64,000 nt of DNA from contig NZ_CALSBS010000001.1 in assembly GCF_943590815.1 (NCBI RefSeq), forward strand, positions 186,001-250,000, read 5' to 3'. The notes below the pieces were generated by a model. That model did not search any database. It was not told the origin of the DNA and worked only from the letters and a program-made list of their open reading frames with translations. Below are positions 41,362 to 50,257 of this stretch, piece by piece. The first letter of the stretch is position 1, and the number at the start of each line of letters is the position of its first letter. Made by a program: the position numbers and the translations under genes. The DNA is from Pseudocitrobacter vendiensis (GTDB taxonomy: Bacteria > Pseudomonadota > Gammaproteobacteria > Enterobacterales > Enterobacteriaceae).

Positions 41362-42279
41362 TTAGTCGTCAGATTTTTTACGGAACACCAGATGTTTCAG
41401 CCCGGCGCCGAAAGCAACCACCGCGATGGCGGCAAGCTTCCAGAATTTGAGCAGCGTGATGCCAATCATCGCCAGCAGACCAATTTTCTTCGCCGCAATC
41501 CCACCAATCAACGCCGCCAGACCATATTCAGCCAGTTTATCGGTTTTGGCGTTATAGTCGCTGTAACGCTGGCCTTCGTTAAAGTTAACCGCATTGAGCA
41601 GTGTTTTGGTCAAGGGTTTAGCCACCTCAACGCTGCCGCGATCGGTAATCAGGTTCAATTCGAAGTAACCTTCACGGCCCAGCAGATAGGTATTGTAGTT
41701 CACACCTTGCTCTTCCACAGGCACATTGCTGCCAATGTCTTTTAAGGCGGCAGACCAAATTAGGCGATGCGTGGCGGCATCGTAACTGGGTTTTTCCACC
41801 CAGCCAATCACCTCAATGGCCGGAATGCCTTTTTTCACACGATCTTTATTCCCTTCTTTTGTCCCTTCGCGTAGGCTGCTGAGTAATTCATCGGCGTCCC
41901 AGTCTTTCGCATCATCGTCCTTAATGTAACCGGAATCATCATAATCAATAGAAATAAAACCATCGATATTTTTATGGAAAATTAATCCATAAAAATTCGC
42001 ATCATCGACGTAATTTCCCAATTCGGTCATAAATACAGACGACTCTTTTGCTGGAAAATAGACATAATCTTTGGGTAATTGAATCGTGGCTTTTTTGCCC
42101 AGAGGAACAGTCGCCGGACCGGGAACGGCCACGCGCTGCATCGCGGCAAAGGCAATTTCTGCGGGGTCTTCGGCCTGCTGCTGTTCCGATTGATTAGCTG
42201 CAAAAACCTGAAAAGATAATGCAAAAAGAAAACTGAGAAATACACATCGTGTACGGGGAAATCTAAACGAAAGATTCAT
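41362..42279 (-). CDS. DUF2167-like membrane protein
   Basis: Function unknown. The 305-aa protein has a signal peptide (about 1-28, cleavage after QVFA). A periplasmic domain (about 60-235) resembles DUF2167, with blocks FPAKESSVFMTELGNYVDD, WDADELLSSLREG and AIEVIGWVEKPSYD. Two close hydrophobic segments near the C-terminus (about 255-290; GLAALIGGIAAKKIGLLAMIG and KLAAIAVVAFGAGL) are followed by a basic tail. The start is the ATG at 42279 behind AGGAA; the longer frame lacks a ribosome site. In K-12 galE is followed directly by modF, so this is an insertion. Confidence 0.75.
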   Translation of the reverse strand: MNLSFRFPRTRCVFLSFLFALSFQVFAANQSEQQQAEDPAEIAFAAMQRVAVPGPATVPLGKKATIQLPKDYVYFPAKESSVFMTELGNYVDDANFYGLIFHKNIDGFISIDYDDSGYIKDDDAKDWDADELLSSLREGTKEGNKDRVKKGIPAIEVIGWVEKPSYDAATHRLIWSAALKDIGSNVPVEEQGVNYNTYLLGREGYFELNLITDRGSVEVAKPLTKTLLNAVNFNEGQRYSDYNAKTDKLAEYGLAALIGGIAAKKIGLLAMIGITLLKFWKLAAIAVVAFGAGLKHLVFRKKSDD

Positions 42280-42415
42280 ATATTTTCCTGTAAATAACAC
42301 AGCCGACTTCATTGTCAGCGCTAAAAAATAAACGAGCGCAGGGATTTTATTCCTGACGTTGCTTTTTCACTTTTTAGTTTTTTTTAATGCAGGATTAAGG
42401 TTCTCTTTATATATA

Positions 42416-42443
42416 ATCAGGGCCCCTCAATGGGAGCCCTGAT
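42416..42443 (-). terminator. Hairpin after modF
   Basis: ATCAGGGC / GCCCTGAT with a 12-nt loop, directly behind the modF stop and followed leftward by an A/T-rich stretch. Likely the modE-modF terminator. Confidence 0.6.
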
Positions 42444-42445
42444 AT

Positions 42446-43915
42446 TTATATTTTGCCTAACTGATAGCGGTATCCCTCGCCCTCGGCAATAAATTCCAGC
42501 CGATGGGTAATACAGTCTGGGGCATCTTCCGCATGGTGTGAGACAAACAGCAACTGCGTTTTTCCCTCGCTGATTAACACGTCGATAAAGCGGCGCACGA
42601 CCTGACGGTTGAGCGGGTCAAGCCCTTGCAATGGTTCGTCGAGGATCAGCAGCGTAGGATGTTTGACCAGTGCGCGCACAATAAGGGCCAGCCGCTGCTG
42701 CCCCCATGACAGACTGTGGAATGGCGCATCGGCGGTACGCGTATCCATACCGAGAATATCAAGCCACCGCGCGACCAGTTTTCGTTGCTTATCGGATACC
42801 GCCTGGTAAATGCCGATGGAGTCAAAATAGCCGGAGAGAATAACGTTGCGCACTGTGGTGCTGACGCGATAATCCAGATGCAGGCTGCTGCTGACGTAGC
42901 CAATGTGCCTCTTGATATCCCAGATGGTTTCGCCGCTACCGCGACGTCGACCAAACAGCGTCAGGTCATTGCTGTAACCCTGGGGGTGGTCACCGGTTAT
43001 CAGGCTTAACAGCGTGGATTTCCCCGCGCCATTAGGGCCCACAATCTGCCAGTGCTCGTTGGGCGCAACGGTCCAGCTCAGGTGGTTGATAATGGGCCGA
43101 TCGTTATAGGAGACGACGCCATCGCGCAGCACAATGCGTGCTTCATCGTCGGCAAGGGATAACCGCGCAGAAGGGGCATCAGGCTCCGGTAAGGTCATGC
43201 CAGCCAGTTTTTCGCTGTGCGCCAACTGCGCGACCAGCGTTTGCGCCAGCAGCGCGTTTTTCTCGCCGGTTTCGGTAAGTGTACAATCGGCCAGCACTCC
43301 GACAAACGGCACAAAATCGGGAATATCATCGAAGCGGTTGAGGACCAGCATCAGGGTATAACCGGCCTCACTGAGTCTGGCGAGATGCTGCGCCAGCTGT
43401 TGGCGAGAGGCAACGTCGAGCCCGTCAAACGGTTCATCGAGGATCAATAAATCGGGCTCCGCCATCAGCGCCTGACACAGCAGAGTCTTACGCGTTTCAC
43501 CGGTGGACAGATATTTAAAGCGCCTTTCCAGTAAATGACTGATGCCAAAACGTGCGGCAAGCGTTGCGCAGTGCGTGGCATTTTTGACCTCATCCTGAAT
43601 AATTTCTGCGGTGGTGCGGCCCGTGTCTTCCTCGCCGGGGCTGAGCAAATCCGTATTGTTGCGCTGCCATTCATCGCTCACCAGTTTCTGCAATTGTTCG
43701 AAGGAGAGGCGGGTGATACGGGTGAACTGACATTCACGCGAGCCGGAAAGCAGCGGAAGTTCTCCCGCCAGTGCACGAGCGAGCGCCGATTTGCCGCTGC
43801 CGTTGCTGCCGACAAACGCCCAGCTTTCACCGGCGCGCAGGGTCAGTTGCTCAATTTTCAGCGTTTTTGTATCGCTAAGACGAAACGTGCCTTGCGAAAT
43901 TTGCAATGATGACAT
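42446..43915 (-). CDS. modF: ModF, tandem ABC ATPase of the molybdate cluster
   Basis: Cytoplasmic protein with two ABC ATPase domains (about 1-230 and 255-489), co-transcribed with modE. Its exact role in molybdenum metabolism is unresolved. Walker A motifs are GSNGSGKSAL near 35 and GPNGAGKSTL near 285. Signature-like LSTGETRK and LSWGQQRL, and LLILDEP Walker B in both halves, are intact. I start at MSSLQISQ, giving 489 aa, close to the 490 of K-12. Confidence 0.94.
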   Translation of the reverse strand: MSSLQISQGTFRLSDTKTLKIEQLTLRAGESWAFVGSNGSGKSALARALAGELPLLSGSRECQFTRITRLSFEQLQKLVSDEWQRNNTDLLSPGEEDTGRTTAEIIQDEVKNATHCATLAARFGISHLLERRFKYLSTGETRKTLLCQALMAEPDLLILDEPFDGLDVASRQQLAQHLARLSEAGYTLMLVLNRFDDIPDFVPFVGVLADCTLTETGEKNALLAQTLVAQLAHSEKLAGMTLPEPDAPSARLSLADDEARIVLRDGVVSYNDRPIINHLSWTVAPNEHWQIVGPNGAGKSTLLSLITGDHPQGYSNDLTLFGRRRGSGETIWDIKRHIGYVSSSLHLDYRVSTTVRNVILSGYFDSIGIYQAVSDKQRKLVARWLDILGMDTRTADAPFHSLSWGQQRLALIVRALVKHPTLLILDEPLQGLDPLNRQVVRRFIDVLISEGKTQLLFVSHHAEDAPDCITHRLEFIAEGEGYRYQLGKI

Positions 43916-43982
43916 TGTGTATCCCATTTTTTGCAGCGATTTTTATCAGGGATACGTCTTTCACATCATGATGTCAATGGCA

Positions 43983-44771
43983 TCAGCACAACGTGGCGAG
44001 AATGATGCGGTCAGCATTAAAATATGCTGTTACCTCGGCGCCTTCCTCCAGTTCTGTGGCTTTCTCCAGCGGCAAGGTAGCGCACAGGGTTTGCCCATCC
44101 GGTAGTGCCATAAGGACTTCGCACTGTTCGGTGCCGCGCTGGATGTGGCTGATACGGCAGGCAAGCTGATTGTCCGCATCGCGGGCCTGCGACGGGTCGC
44201 GCGTGACGCTGACCCAGGGGGCTTTCAGCAGGACCAGCACTTCTTTGCCTTCATCCAACCCAAGGCGTTCACCGCTTTGCGCGGTGATGGCCACTTTCAG
44301 ACGAGTTTCGCCGTCTGCCAATAAAATATCCACATGCTGCTGCACCTGCTGGTGGTCGCGACGGGTGACCGTACCAAACCACTGGTTACGGGCGCTGGTT
44401 TGCAGCGAAAAACGGGAAATAGCGGCCAGCAAGCTATCGAGGGGCAGGGCGTCATCATCACTCAGCACATCGAACGCTTTTTGCTGAATTTGCGCCAGCA
44501 GATCGTAGAGCTGAATGAGCCGCTGACCATAACGTGTCAGCACCGCACCGCCGCCGCCTTTCCCGCCGGTAGCGCGATCGACCAAAGAATGCTCGCTCAG
44601 AGTATTCATCTCATTGATGGCATCCCAGGCGCTTTTATAGCTGATACCGGCGTTTTTCGCGCCCTGGCTGATCGAGCCGGTTTGTGCGATTTGTTTCAAT
44701 AGCGAGATGCGACGCGGGTCGGCAAACAGACGTTGCTGAAGCTTAAGAGTGAGGAGAATTTCTGCCTGCAT
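43983..44771 (-). CDS. modE: Molybdate-responsive regulator ModE
   Basis: Molybdate sensor that represses modABC and activates molybdoenzyme genes. At 262 aa it has an N-terminal winged helix-turn-helix (about 1-110; ISQGAKNAGISYKSAWDAINEM) and tandem MOP/TOBE domains (about 124-262) that bind molybdate (TSARNQWFGTV, KAPWVSV). The start MQAEILLTLKLQ matches K-12. Divergent from acrZ. Confidence 0.97.
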   Translation of the reverse strand: MQAEILLTLKLQQRLFADPRRISLLKQIAQTGSISQGAKNAGISYKSAWDAINEMNTLSEHSLVDRATGGKGGGGAVLTRYGQRLIQLYDLLAQIQQKAFDVLSDDDALPLDSLLAAISRFSLQTSARNQWFGTVTRRDHQQVQQHVDILLADGETRLKVAITAQSGERLGLDEGKEVLVLLKAPWVSVTRDPSQARDADNQLACRISHIQRGTEQCEVLMALPDGQTLCATLPLEKATELEEGAEVTAYFNADRIILATLC

Positions 44772-44899
44772 AAAGGACGTCCTGATAAAAGGGGTATTGT
44801 GACTGAAATGATGGCATGGGCAAAGCGCATCGCACAAAAGGGAGTGTTTTTCTCCGGAAGATGGTTACAATAAGGTAAACATAATGTCTGGAGTAAACC

Positions 44900-45049
44900 A
44901 TGTTAGAACTGCTGAAAAGTCTGGTTTTTGCCGTAATCATGGTGCCTATCGTAATGGCTATCATTATGGGGGCGATTTACGGACTCGGTGAAGTGTTTAA
45001 TATCTTTTCTGGCGTCGGCCACAAAGATAAGCGCCCGCAGAACCATTAA
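44900..45049 (+). CDS. acrZ: AcrB-associated small membrane protein AcrZ
   Basis: This 49-aa single-span inner-membrane peptide (formerly YbhT) starts [14 protein letters not shown] and ends RPQNH. In E. coli AcrZ binds AcrB and widens the substrate range of the AcrAB-TolC pump. It lies between modE and modA as in K-12, preceded by TCTGGAG, and ends just before a strong terminator. Confidence 0.95.
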   Translation: MLELLKSLVFAVIMVPIVMAIIMGAIYGLGEVFNIFSGVGHKDKRPQNH

Positions 45050-45057
45050 TTTCCCCC

Positions 45058-45083
45058 AACGCCCGGTCTTAACCGGGCGTTTT
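45058..45083 (+). terminator. acrZ terminator
   Basis: AACGCCCGGT / ACCGGGCGTT, a 10-bp stem with a 4-nt loop, followed by TT; the 3' end of acrZ. Confidence 0.85.
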
Positions 45084-45157
45084 GCTTCAAGCTTCCCGCC
45101 TTTTTGCCGATATACCTCTTAAAAGTCATGAATTAACGCTGGGAAACAATCTGGCTT

Positions 45158-45185
45158 ATCGCTATATTTGTCACTATACAACGAT
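45158..45185 (+). promoter_or_regulatory. ModE operator of modA
   Basis: A 28-bp imperfect palindrome runs from ATCG to CGAT with TATA motifs in both arms (eight of the ten outer pairs match), about 20 bp before modA. This is the expected place and form of the ModE repressor site. Confidence 0.7.
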
Positions 45186-45202
45186 ATTCACAGGAGTTTC
45201 AG

Positions 45203-45979
45203 ATGACAGGTTCATGGGTACGTTTGGTTGCAGGGACGACGCTTGCGCTCTCGGTGGCAGGGCATGCGCTGGCAGATGACGGGAAAATCACCGTTTTCGC
45301 CGCGGCATCGCTGACGAACGCAATGCAGGATATTGCGAAAGAGTATAAAAAAGAGAAGAACGTGGATGTCGCCTCTTCTTTTGCCTCGTCCTCTACGCTC
45401 GCGCGTCAGATTGAAGCGGGTGCACCAGCAGATCTCTTTATCTCCGCCGACCAGAAATGGATGGATTACGCGGTAGATAAAAAGTCTATCGACACGGTGA
45501 CCCGTAAAACGCTGCTTGGCAATAGCCTGGTGGTGGTGGCGCCTAAAGCCAGCGAGCAGGGCGATGTTACCATTAATGCCAAAACCGACTGGACCCGTCT
45601 GCTGAACGGTGGACGTCTGGCGGTAGGCGATCCGGATCACGTTCCGGCGGGCATTTATGCGAAAGAAGCGCTGCAAAAACTGGGTGCCTGGGATACCCTG
45701 TCACCGAAACTGGCCCCGGCTGAAGATGTGCGTGGCGCACTGGCGCTGGTAGAACGCAGCGAAGCGCCGCTGGGTATTGTTTACGGTTCAGACGCTGTTG
45801 CCAGTAAAGGCGTGAAAGTGATCGGTACGTTCCCGGAAGATTCTCACCAGAAAGTGGAATACCCGCTGGCGATTACCGATGGTCACAAAAATGCTACCGT
45901 GACCGCGTTCTACGACTATCTGCAAGGGCCGCAGGCTTCAGCCATCTTTAAACGTTACGGATTTACCACACAACAATGA
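45203..45979 (+). CDS. modA: Molybdate-binding periplasmic protein
   Basis: Solute-binding component of the ModABC importer. The 258 aa include a signal peptide (about 1-25, cleavage after HALA) and a type II periplasmic-binding fold starting with ITVFAAASLTNAM. The ligand loop FASSSTLARQIEAGAPAD follows near 60. Its stop overlaps the modB start (ATGA). Confidence 0.97.
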   Translation: MTGSWVRLVAGTTLALSVAGHALADDGKITVFAAASLTNAMQDIAKEYKKEKNVDVASSFASSSTLARQIEAGAPADLFISADQKWMDYAVDKKSIDTVTRKTLLGNSLVVVAPKASEQGDVTINAKTDWTRLLNGGRLAVGDPDHVPAGIYAKEALQKLGAWDTLSPKLAPAEDVRGALALVERSEAPLGIVYGSDAVASKGVKVIGTFPEDSHQKVEYPLAITDGHKNATVTAFYDYLQGPQASAIFKRYGFTTQQ

Positions 45980-46665
45980 TATTGACGGATCCCGAATGGC
46001 AGGCGGTGTTGCTGAGCCTGAAAGTGTCATCTCTGGCGGTGTTATTCAGCTTACCCTTTGGGATTTTCTTTGCCTGGCTGCTGGTGAGGCGTAACTTTCC
46101 CGGCAAAGCATTACTCGATGGATTACTTCATTTGCCGCTGGTGCTGCCGCCGGTCGTGGTCGGCTATTTATTACTTGTGGCGATGGGACGGCGCGGTTTT
46201 ATTGGCGCCTGGCTTTATGACTGGTTTGGCCTGACGTTTGCCTTTAGCTGGCGTGGTGCGGTATTGGCCGCGGCAGTAATGTCCTTCCCGCTGATGGTGC
46301 GCGCTATTCGCCTGGCGCTGGAAGGCGTAGACATCAAACTTGAACAGGCAGCAAGAACGCTGGGCGCGGGGCGCTGGCGCGTGTTCTGCACCATTACGCT
46401 GCCGCTGATGCTACCCGGTATTATTGTCGGCACCGTGCTGGCGTTTGCCCGCTCGCTGGGCGAGTTCGGGGCAACCATTACCTTCGTCTCCAATATTCCC
46501 GGCGAAACCCGCACCATACCTTCCGCGATGTATACCCTGATTCAAACGCCCGGCGGTGAGAGCGCGGCGGCAAGGCTGTGTCTTATCTCGATTGTGCTGG
46601 CGCTGATTTCCCTGATGATTTCAGAATGGCTGGCACGCGTAAGCCGTCAACGGATTGGGGCGTAA
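45976..46665 (+). CDS. modB: Molybdate ABC transporter permease
   Basis: Inner-membrane permease of 229 aa with about five transmembrane helices and the EAA-type coupling motif EQAARTLGAGRWRVF near 120 that docks ModC. It overlaps modA by 4 nt and lies 3 nt before modC. Confidence 0.97.
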   Translation: MILTDPEWQAVLLSLKVSSLAVLFSLPFGIFFAWLLVRRNFPGKALLDGLLHLPLVLPPVVVGYLLLVAMGRRGFIGAWLYDWFGLTFAFSWRGAVLAAAVMSFPLMVRAIRLALEGVDIKLEQAARTLGAGRWRVFCTITLPLMLPGIIVGTVLAFARSLGEFGATITFVSNIPGETRTIPSAMYTLIQTPGGESAAARLCLISIVLALISLMISEWLARVSRQRIGA

Positions 46666-46668
46666 AGC

Positions 46669-47727
46669 ATGCTCGAACTGAACTTTAGCCAAACGCTGGG
46701 CACGCACTGCCTGAGTATTCATGAATCGCTGCCCGCTAGCGGGATCACCGCCATATTTGGCGTATCCGGCGCGGGGAAAACCTCGCTGATTAATGCCATC
46801 AGCGGTCTGACTCGCCCCGAGAAAGGCCGCATTGTGCTTAATGGTCGCGTGCTGAATGATGTCGAAAAAGGCATCTGCCTGGCCCCGGAAAAGCGGCGGG
46901 TGGGGTATGTCTTCCAGGATGCGCGTCTTTTCCCACACTATAAAGTGCGCGGCAATTTGCGTTACGGCATGGCTAAAAGCATGGAGAGCCAGTTTGATAA
47001 GCTGGTCGCGCTGCTGGGGATTGAAGCACTGCTCGATCGTCTGCCGGGAAGCCTGTCGGGTGGCGAGAAGCAGCGTGTGGCGATTGGTCGGGCGCTACTC
47101 ACTGCGCCAGAGCTTTTGCTGCTGGATGAACCACTGGCCTCACTGGATATTCCGCGCAAACGCGAGCTACTGCCGTATCTGCAACGCCTGGCGCGCGAGA
47201 TTAATATTCCGATGCTTTATGTTAGTCATTCGCTGGATGAAATTCTTCATCTGGCGGATAAAGTGCTGGTGCTGGAAGCGGGTCAGGTCAAAGCCTTCGG
47301 CAACCTGGAGGAGGTCTGGGGCAGCAGCGTGATGCATCCCTGGCTGCCGCAGGATCAACAAAGTTCGATTCTACGCGTCACGGTGCTGGAGCATCATCCG
47401 CATTACGCGATGACCGCACTGGCGCTCGGCGATCAACATTTGTGGGTCAATAAACTCGAGCGCCCCCTTCAGGCCGCTGTGCGCGTACGCATTCAGGCGA
47501 CGGATGTTTCGCTGGTACTGCAACCCTCCGCGCACACCAGTATCCGCAACGTGCTGCACGCGAAAGTGGTGCAATGCTACGACAGTAACGGGCAAGTGGA
47601 AGTGCAGTTAGACGTCAGCGGTAGAACGTTATGGGCGCGGATCAGCCCGTGGGCGAGGGATGACCTGGCGGTGAAGCCAGGCCAATGGCTCTATGCGCAA
47701 ATTAAGAGCGTGTCGATTACAGCCTGA
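46669..47727 (+). CDS. modC: Molybdate ABC transporter ATPase
   Basis: ATP-hydrolysing subunit of 352 aa: Walker [11 protein letters not shown] near 31, signature [10 protein letters not shown] near 128, Walker [13 protein letters not shown] near 148. A C-terminal MOP/TOBE domain (about 288-352) binds molybdate. Its stop codon directly abuts the convergent ybhA stop. Confidence 0.97.
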   Translation: MLELNFSQTLGTHCLSIHESLPASGITAIFGVSGAGKTSLINAISGLTRPEKGRIVLNGRVLNDVEKGICLAPEKRRVGYVFQDARLFPHYKVRGNLRYGMAKSMESQFDKLVALLGIEALLDRLPGSLSGGEKQRVAIGRALLTAPELLLLDEPLASLDIPRKRELLPYLQRLAREINIPMLYVSHSLDEILHLADKVLVLEAGQVKAFGNLEEVWGSSVMHPWLPQDQQSSILRVTVLEHHPHYAMTALALGDQHLWVNKLERPLQAAVRVRIQATDVSLVLQPSAHTSIRNVLHAKVVQCYDSNGQVEVQLDVSGRTLWARISPWARDDLAVKPGQWLYAQIKSVSITA

Positions 47728-48546
47728 TCACAGCAGGCGAGTATAGATAAACTCGGCGATGGTGTCGGTGGTGTTATCACCAATCACCACGTTGGCGCGC
47801 GCTTTCACTGCGTCGTCGGCATTTCCCATCGCCACACCCATTCCGGCAGCTTCCAGCATGCTGATATCGTTAAAGTTATCGCCAAACGCGATAACGTCTT
47901 TCATCGATAATCCCTGCGATTCAACCCACTGGGTCAAACGCTTGCCTTTGCTGTTGCCCTGGCGCGCGATGTCCACCTGATCGTGCCACGACCATTCACA
48001 CTCAAGCTGTAAGGTCTCTTCAACCTGCTCACCAAATTTCCGCAGTTTAGGCAGGTCTTCATCGGTCAGGGCAAATTTCCAGACATTTTTCACTTCATGA
48101 GTCGCCTGCGCCAGCGAATCCACCTGGGTGAATGACGGGCGTTGCGCTTCCGGTAAAGACTGTGCCCAGTTACGGGTGCGGACAACGTGCCCGGTAGGGT
48201 ACTGGTACATCATGGTGTCATCCACATACATCAGGCCGTGAATGTGATATTCATCCAGCATAGCGATAAGTTGCTGCGCTTTATCAACCGGCATAGGATC
48301 GGCTTCTAACACCTTTTTTGCATGATAATCATACAAGTAAGTGCCATTGCAGCAAATTGCAGGTGTTTCTAACGCCAGTGCCTGATAAAAAGGATGAATA
48401 GCAACGTGATGGCGACCGGTGACGATAAGCAATTGGTATCCCGCCTCTTTCGCGCGCTTCAGCGCTTCCAGCGAGGAAGGCAGCAGCGTTTTTTTGGGAG
48501 TGAGTAGGGTACCGTCCAGATCCAGGGCAATCACACGTGCAGTCAT
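47728..48546 (-). CDS. ybhA: HAD-family sugar / pyridoxal phosphatase YbhA
   Basis: Cof-type haloacid-dehalogenase phosphatase. In E. coli it acts on pyridoxal phosphate and several sugar phosphates. The 272 aa include motif I LDLDGTLL near 8, a type IIB cap in the middle, and motif IV GDNFNDISMLEAAG near 222. Convergent with modC. Confidence 0.94.
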   Translation of the reverse strand: MTARVIALDLDGTLLTPKKTLLPSSLEALKRAKEAGYQLLIVTGRHHVAIHPFYQALALETPAICCNGTYLYDYHAKKVLEADPMPVDKAQQLIAMLDEYHIHGLMYVDDTMMYQYPTGHVVRTRNWAQSLPEAQRPSFTQVDSLAQATHEVKNVWKFALTDEDLPKLRKFGEQVEETLQLECEWSWHDQVDIARQGNSKGKRLTQWVESQGLSMKDVIAFGDNFNDISMLEAAGMGVAMGNADDAVKARANVVIGDNTTDTIAEFIYTRLL

Positions 48547-48664
48547 AGTTGTGTCTCAAGTCAGTTTAAAATTCATTGTGCAGGATGGTACACCGACTCG
48601 CCTGTGCAGCAAAATTACGCGGGCAAATACCGCATTGCCCGCTAACGTGACGGCACGCCAATTA

Positions 48665-50143
48665 TTATTTAAATAAGTCCGGCGCCCACGGGGTAGGATC
48701 CAGGTCCATAAAGGGGGCTCGCTCAAATTTCGATTTCAGCGCCCATGGTACGGTGCAATCGAAGACGGTTTTGCAGGTAATGCCGTTACCACGAATAGAG
48801 TGACTGTATTCAGGAGACTGGGAGGGGTCCAGCTGATGTCCTCTTAGTCCCGGCAAATTGGTAATGCTGACATCGCCCTGCATACGCGTGGTCATCGCCC
48901 AGAGGATATCGTCGCTATCAAAAATATCGACATCTTCGTCAACAAGAATAATATTTTTGAGCTCAGAATAGGTGGCCAGTGCAATGAGTGCAGCTTGCCC
49001 CTGACGTCCTTCATCAGTGGCCTGGCGTTTTTTGACTTGCAAAATCCCAAGGAATTTACCGCCTCCAGCCGTATGGGCGTAGACATTCTGCAGGAAGCCT
49101 GGAATAGCCTCTTCGATGGCATTTCGAATGCTCGCTTCCGTAGGTAAACCGGCAAGCGTCGTATGTTCTTCACCCGGCCCAACCAGTGTTTGCAGTATTG
49201 CCTCGCGACGCATGGTAATTGCTTTCACTTTGATAACGGGAAGGGACGGATTCGCTTCGCCGCAATAGCCCGGAAATTCAGGCATAGCATGCCCGGAATC
49301 CGTATGTTGATCCTCGCGAACGCGCACGCCCGGCAGCAATTCCCCTTCAATAATAATTTCCGCACGGGCGATAGCTTTTTCATTTACCGCCACGCCCTGC
49401 ACTAACTCGACCGGTGTCTGACGAAGTGACCCTGCCACACCCAGTTCGTTATAGCCAAACGGCGTGGTGGGTGCTTCAAAACAGGCACCGATATAAATCG
49501 CCGGATCAAGCCCCATATTAATCGTCACCGGTAAAGGCTTACCGGCCTTTTCTGCTTTTTTTCTGAAGACTTCAATATGCCGCCCAGCGGCAAGGAACAT
49601 GGAAAGCTCATCGCGCTCCTGGACGCAAAGACGATGGATGGTGACGTCCGTTACGGAAGCATCTTCCGGATCGCTGGCTAAAACCAGACCCATACAGAAA
49701 AAGGGACCCGCATCAATTGGCGTATTGGTGGGAGCGGGAAGGAGTTTGCGCAGATCAAAATCCGGATCATCAGCGTACCAGATCTGTTCCTGGCACGGCG
49801 CCTTATCCGCCGGAACGACCACTGGCGCGATGGGCGTTTTAACCGCCTGACCCACATGCTGCGCCAGTTCAGAAGGCTTAGCGCCAAGCAGCAGCGCAGC
49901 GCGTTCACGGCTAGCGTGCATACCGACCAGAATACGTGAATCAGGATATCCTTTAATGTTATTAAACATCATTGCCGGGCCAGTTCGGGTAGGGCGTTTT
50001 ACCGTACCGCCTGCGCCAATATAGCGATAAACGCCGGCCAGTTCCGCCTTAGGATCCACGGGATGGTCTGTTTCCCTGTACTGTCCTTCATGCTGTTGTA
50101 AGAGAGCAATGGCACTTCTCAAGTCGTTAATCTGCGGTTTCAT
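48665..50143 (-). CDS. UbiD-family prenyl-FMN-dependent decarboxylase
   Basis: Probable non-oxidative (de)carboxylase of a hydroxyaromatic acid. The 492 aa match the size of gallate- and protocatechuate-type enzymes of the UbiD family. Family features: TDVTIHRL around 165-171 (metal and prFMN-binding Arg), the acidic AEIIIEGE motif at 261-268, GFLQNVYAHTAGGG near 348 and ILVDEDVDIFD near 397. AAGGAGG gives a strong start. It is divergent from a LysR gene. No UbiX/VdcB partner is in the window; a chromosomal ubiX could supply the cofactor. I cannot determine the substrate. K-12 lacks it here. Confidence 0.8.
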   Translation of the reverse strand: MKPQINDLRSAIALLQQHEGQYRETDHPVDPKAELAGVYRYIGAGGTVKRPTRTGPAMMFNNIKGYPDSRILVGMHASRERAALLLGAKPSELAQHVGQAVKTPIAPVVVPADKAPCQEQIWYADDPDFDLRKLLPAPTNTPIDAGPFFCMGLVLASDPEDASVTDVTIHRLCVQERDELSMFLAAGRHIEVFRKKAEKAGKPLPVTINMGLDPAIYIGACFEAPTTPFGYNELGVAGSLRQTPVELVQGVAVNEKAIARAEIIIEGELLPGVRVREDQHTDSGHAMPEFPGYCGEANPSLPVIKVKAITMRREAILQTLVGPGEEHTTLAGLPTEASIRNAIEEAIPGFLQNVYAHTAGGGKFLGILQVKKRQATDEGRQGQAALIALATYSELKNIILVDEDVDIFDSDDILWAMTTRMQGDVSITNLPGLRGHQLDPSQSPEYSHSIRGNGITCKTVFDCTVPWALKSKFERAPFMDLDPTPWAPDLFK

Positions 50144-50192
50144 ACATCCTCCTTCAAATGAATAACGCCATTGTTATGCCAAAGAGAGATAT

Positions 50193-50240
50193 CATCAATT
50201 GCATCGTTGATGCTAAATTGATAATAAATTTCATATCAAT
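50193..50240. promoter_or_regulatory. Candidate LysR operator between decarboxylase and regulator
   Basis: Two inverted repeats share an ATCAA/TTGAT core: CATCAA (50193-50198) with TTGATG (50207-50212), and ATTGATA (50217-50223) with TATCAAT (50234-50240). They sit centrally in the 114-bp divergent gap, where LysR-type regulators bind. Confidence 0.5.
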
Positions 50241-50257
50241 TTATCAGGTACCCACTG

